Under the pieces are notes generated by a model that was not told where the DNA came from, did not search any database, and worked only from the letters and a program-made list of their open reading frames with translations. A program made the translations under genes and the position numbers. Positions 63,746 to 64,000 of a DNA stretch of 64,000 bases are shown one piece after another. Numbering within the stretch: the stretch's first letter is position 1; each line of letters begins with the position of its first letter. Source of the stretch: Cornus controversa (Eukaryota > Streptophyta > Magnoliopsida > Cornales > Cornaceae); contig CM048851.1 in the NCBI GenBank assembly GCA_026545225.1, forward strand, positions 31,247,956-31,311,955, in the 5' to 3' direction.

Positions 63746-64000
63746 TTTTTTTCCTCGTTATCCAACTCTTAAAAAGTTGATACTTTTAGTAACATGACAT
63801 CTAACCAATTTTTTTTAAGTCGATTATGTACGTAATCTTTATATTTACTTTTCTATTTACCTTGTGTACTCATTTGAGAGTCGAGAGATAAAAATGTATT
63901 AATAAATAACAAAACTCTATTTAGTAATTATTTACAAAAAAAAAAATCTATTTAGTAATTGAGTTGGTTGAGGCATATTTCATAGCCAACTTTTATTTAT

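Overview
The window is nuclear DNA of a dicot plant. The signs are long AT-rich introns with ordinary plant splice sites, many (AT)n and (GA)n microsatellites, plant LINE, SINE, hAT and short LTR elements, and proteins that match known plant families (plastid glucose-6-phosphate isomerase, plastid CutA, a P-class PPR protein). I cannot name the species.

Five host genes are supported by exon-by-exon reading. From left to right: (1) a 22-coding-exon gene on the minus strand (14358 to 673) for a 1252-residue plant protein of unknown function, related to Arabidopsis At4g24610/At5g65440; (2) a 14-exon minus-strand gene (31946 to 21836) for a 630-residue plastid glucose-6-phosphate isomerase; (3) a 5-exon plus-strand gene (41339-44568) for a 134-residue J-domain protein; (4) a 6-exon minus-strand gene (51940 to 46809) for a 185-residue CutA protein with an N-terminal targeting region; (5) an intronless minus-strand gene (54694 to 53159) for a 511-residue P-class PPR protein. 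From memory, genes 1 and 2 match the Arabidopsis neighbours At4g24610/At4g24620, and genes 3 and 4 match the neighbours At2g33735/At2g33740. If so, the window keeps two ancestral linkages side by side.

Layout: 1-14.4 kb unknown-function gene; 14.4-21.7 kb intergenic, with a short LTR element, a 35-bp minisatellite, a MITE and a hAT-type element; 21.8-32.1 kb isomerase gene and promoter; 32.1-41.3 kb intergenic, with a hAT-type element, an LTR remnant and a LINE 3' end; 41.3-46.8 kb J-domain gene and the convergent space before CutA; 46.8-52 kb CutA; 53-54.7 kb PPR gene; 50.7-63.3 kb a tandem segmental duplication.

The most unusual structure is that duplication. A unit of about 4.7 kb, running from inside CutA intron 2 across CutA exons 2 and 1, the CutA promoter and the whole PPR gene, is repeated head to tail. 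Copy A (50.67-56.41 kb) carries the working genes. Copy B (56.41-61.31 kb) carries a PPR pseudogene and a dead CutA 5' end. Copy C (61.31-63.29 kb) carries only a decayed CutA 5' end. A 1041-bp hAT-type element sits only in copy A and a 130-bp MITE only in copy B, each with an 8-bp target duplication, so both moved after the duplication. Other points of note are a GC-AG intron in CutA, a perfect 179-bp tandem duplication next to a splice donor in the isomerase gene, and a palindromic ACGT cluster upstream of the first gene. I saw no tRNA or rRNA gene and no prokaryotic-type system.
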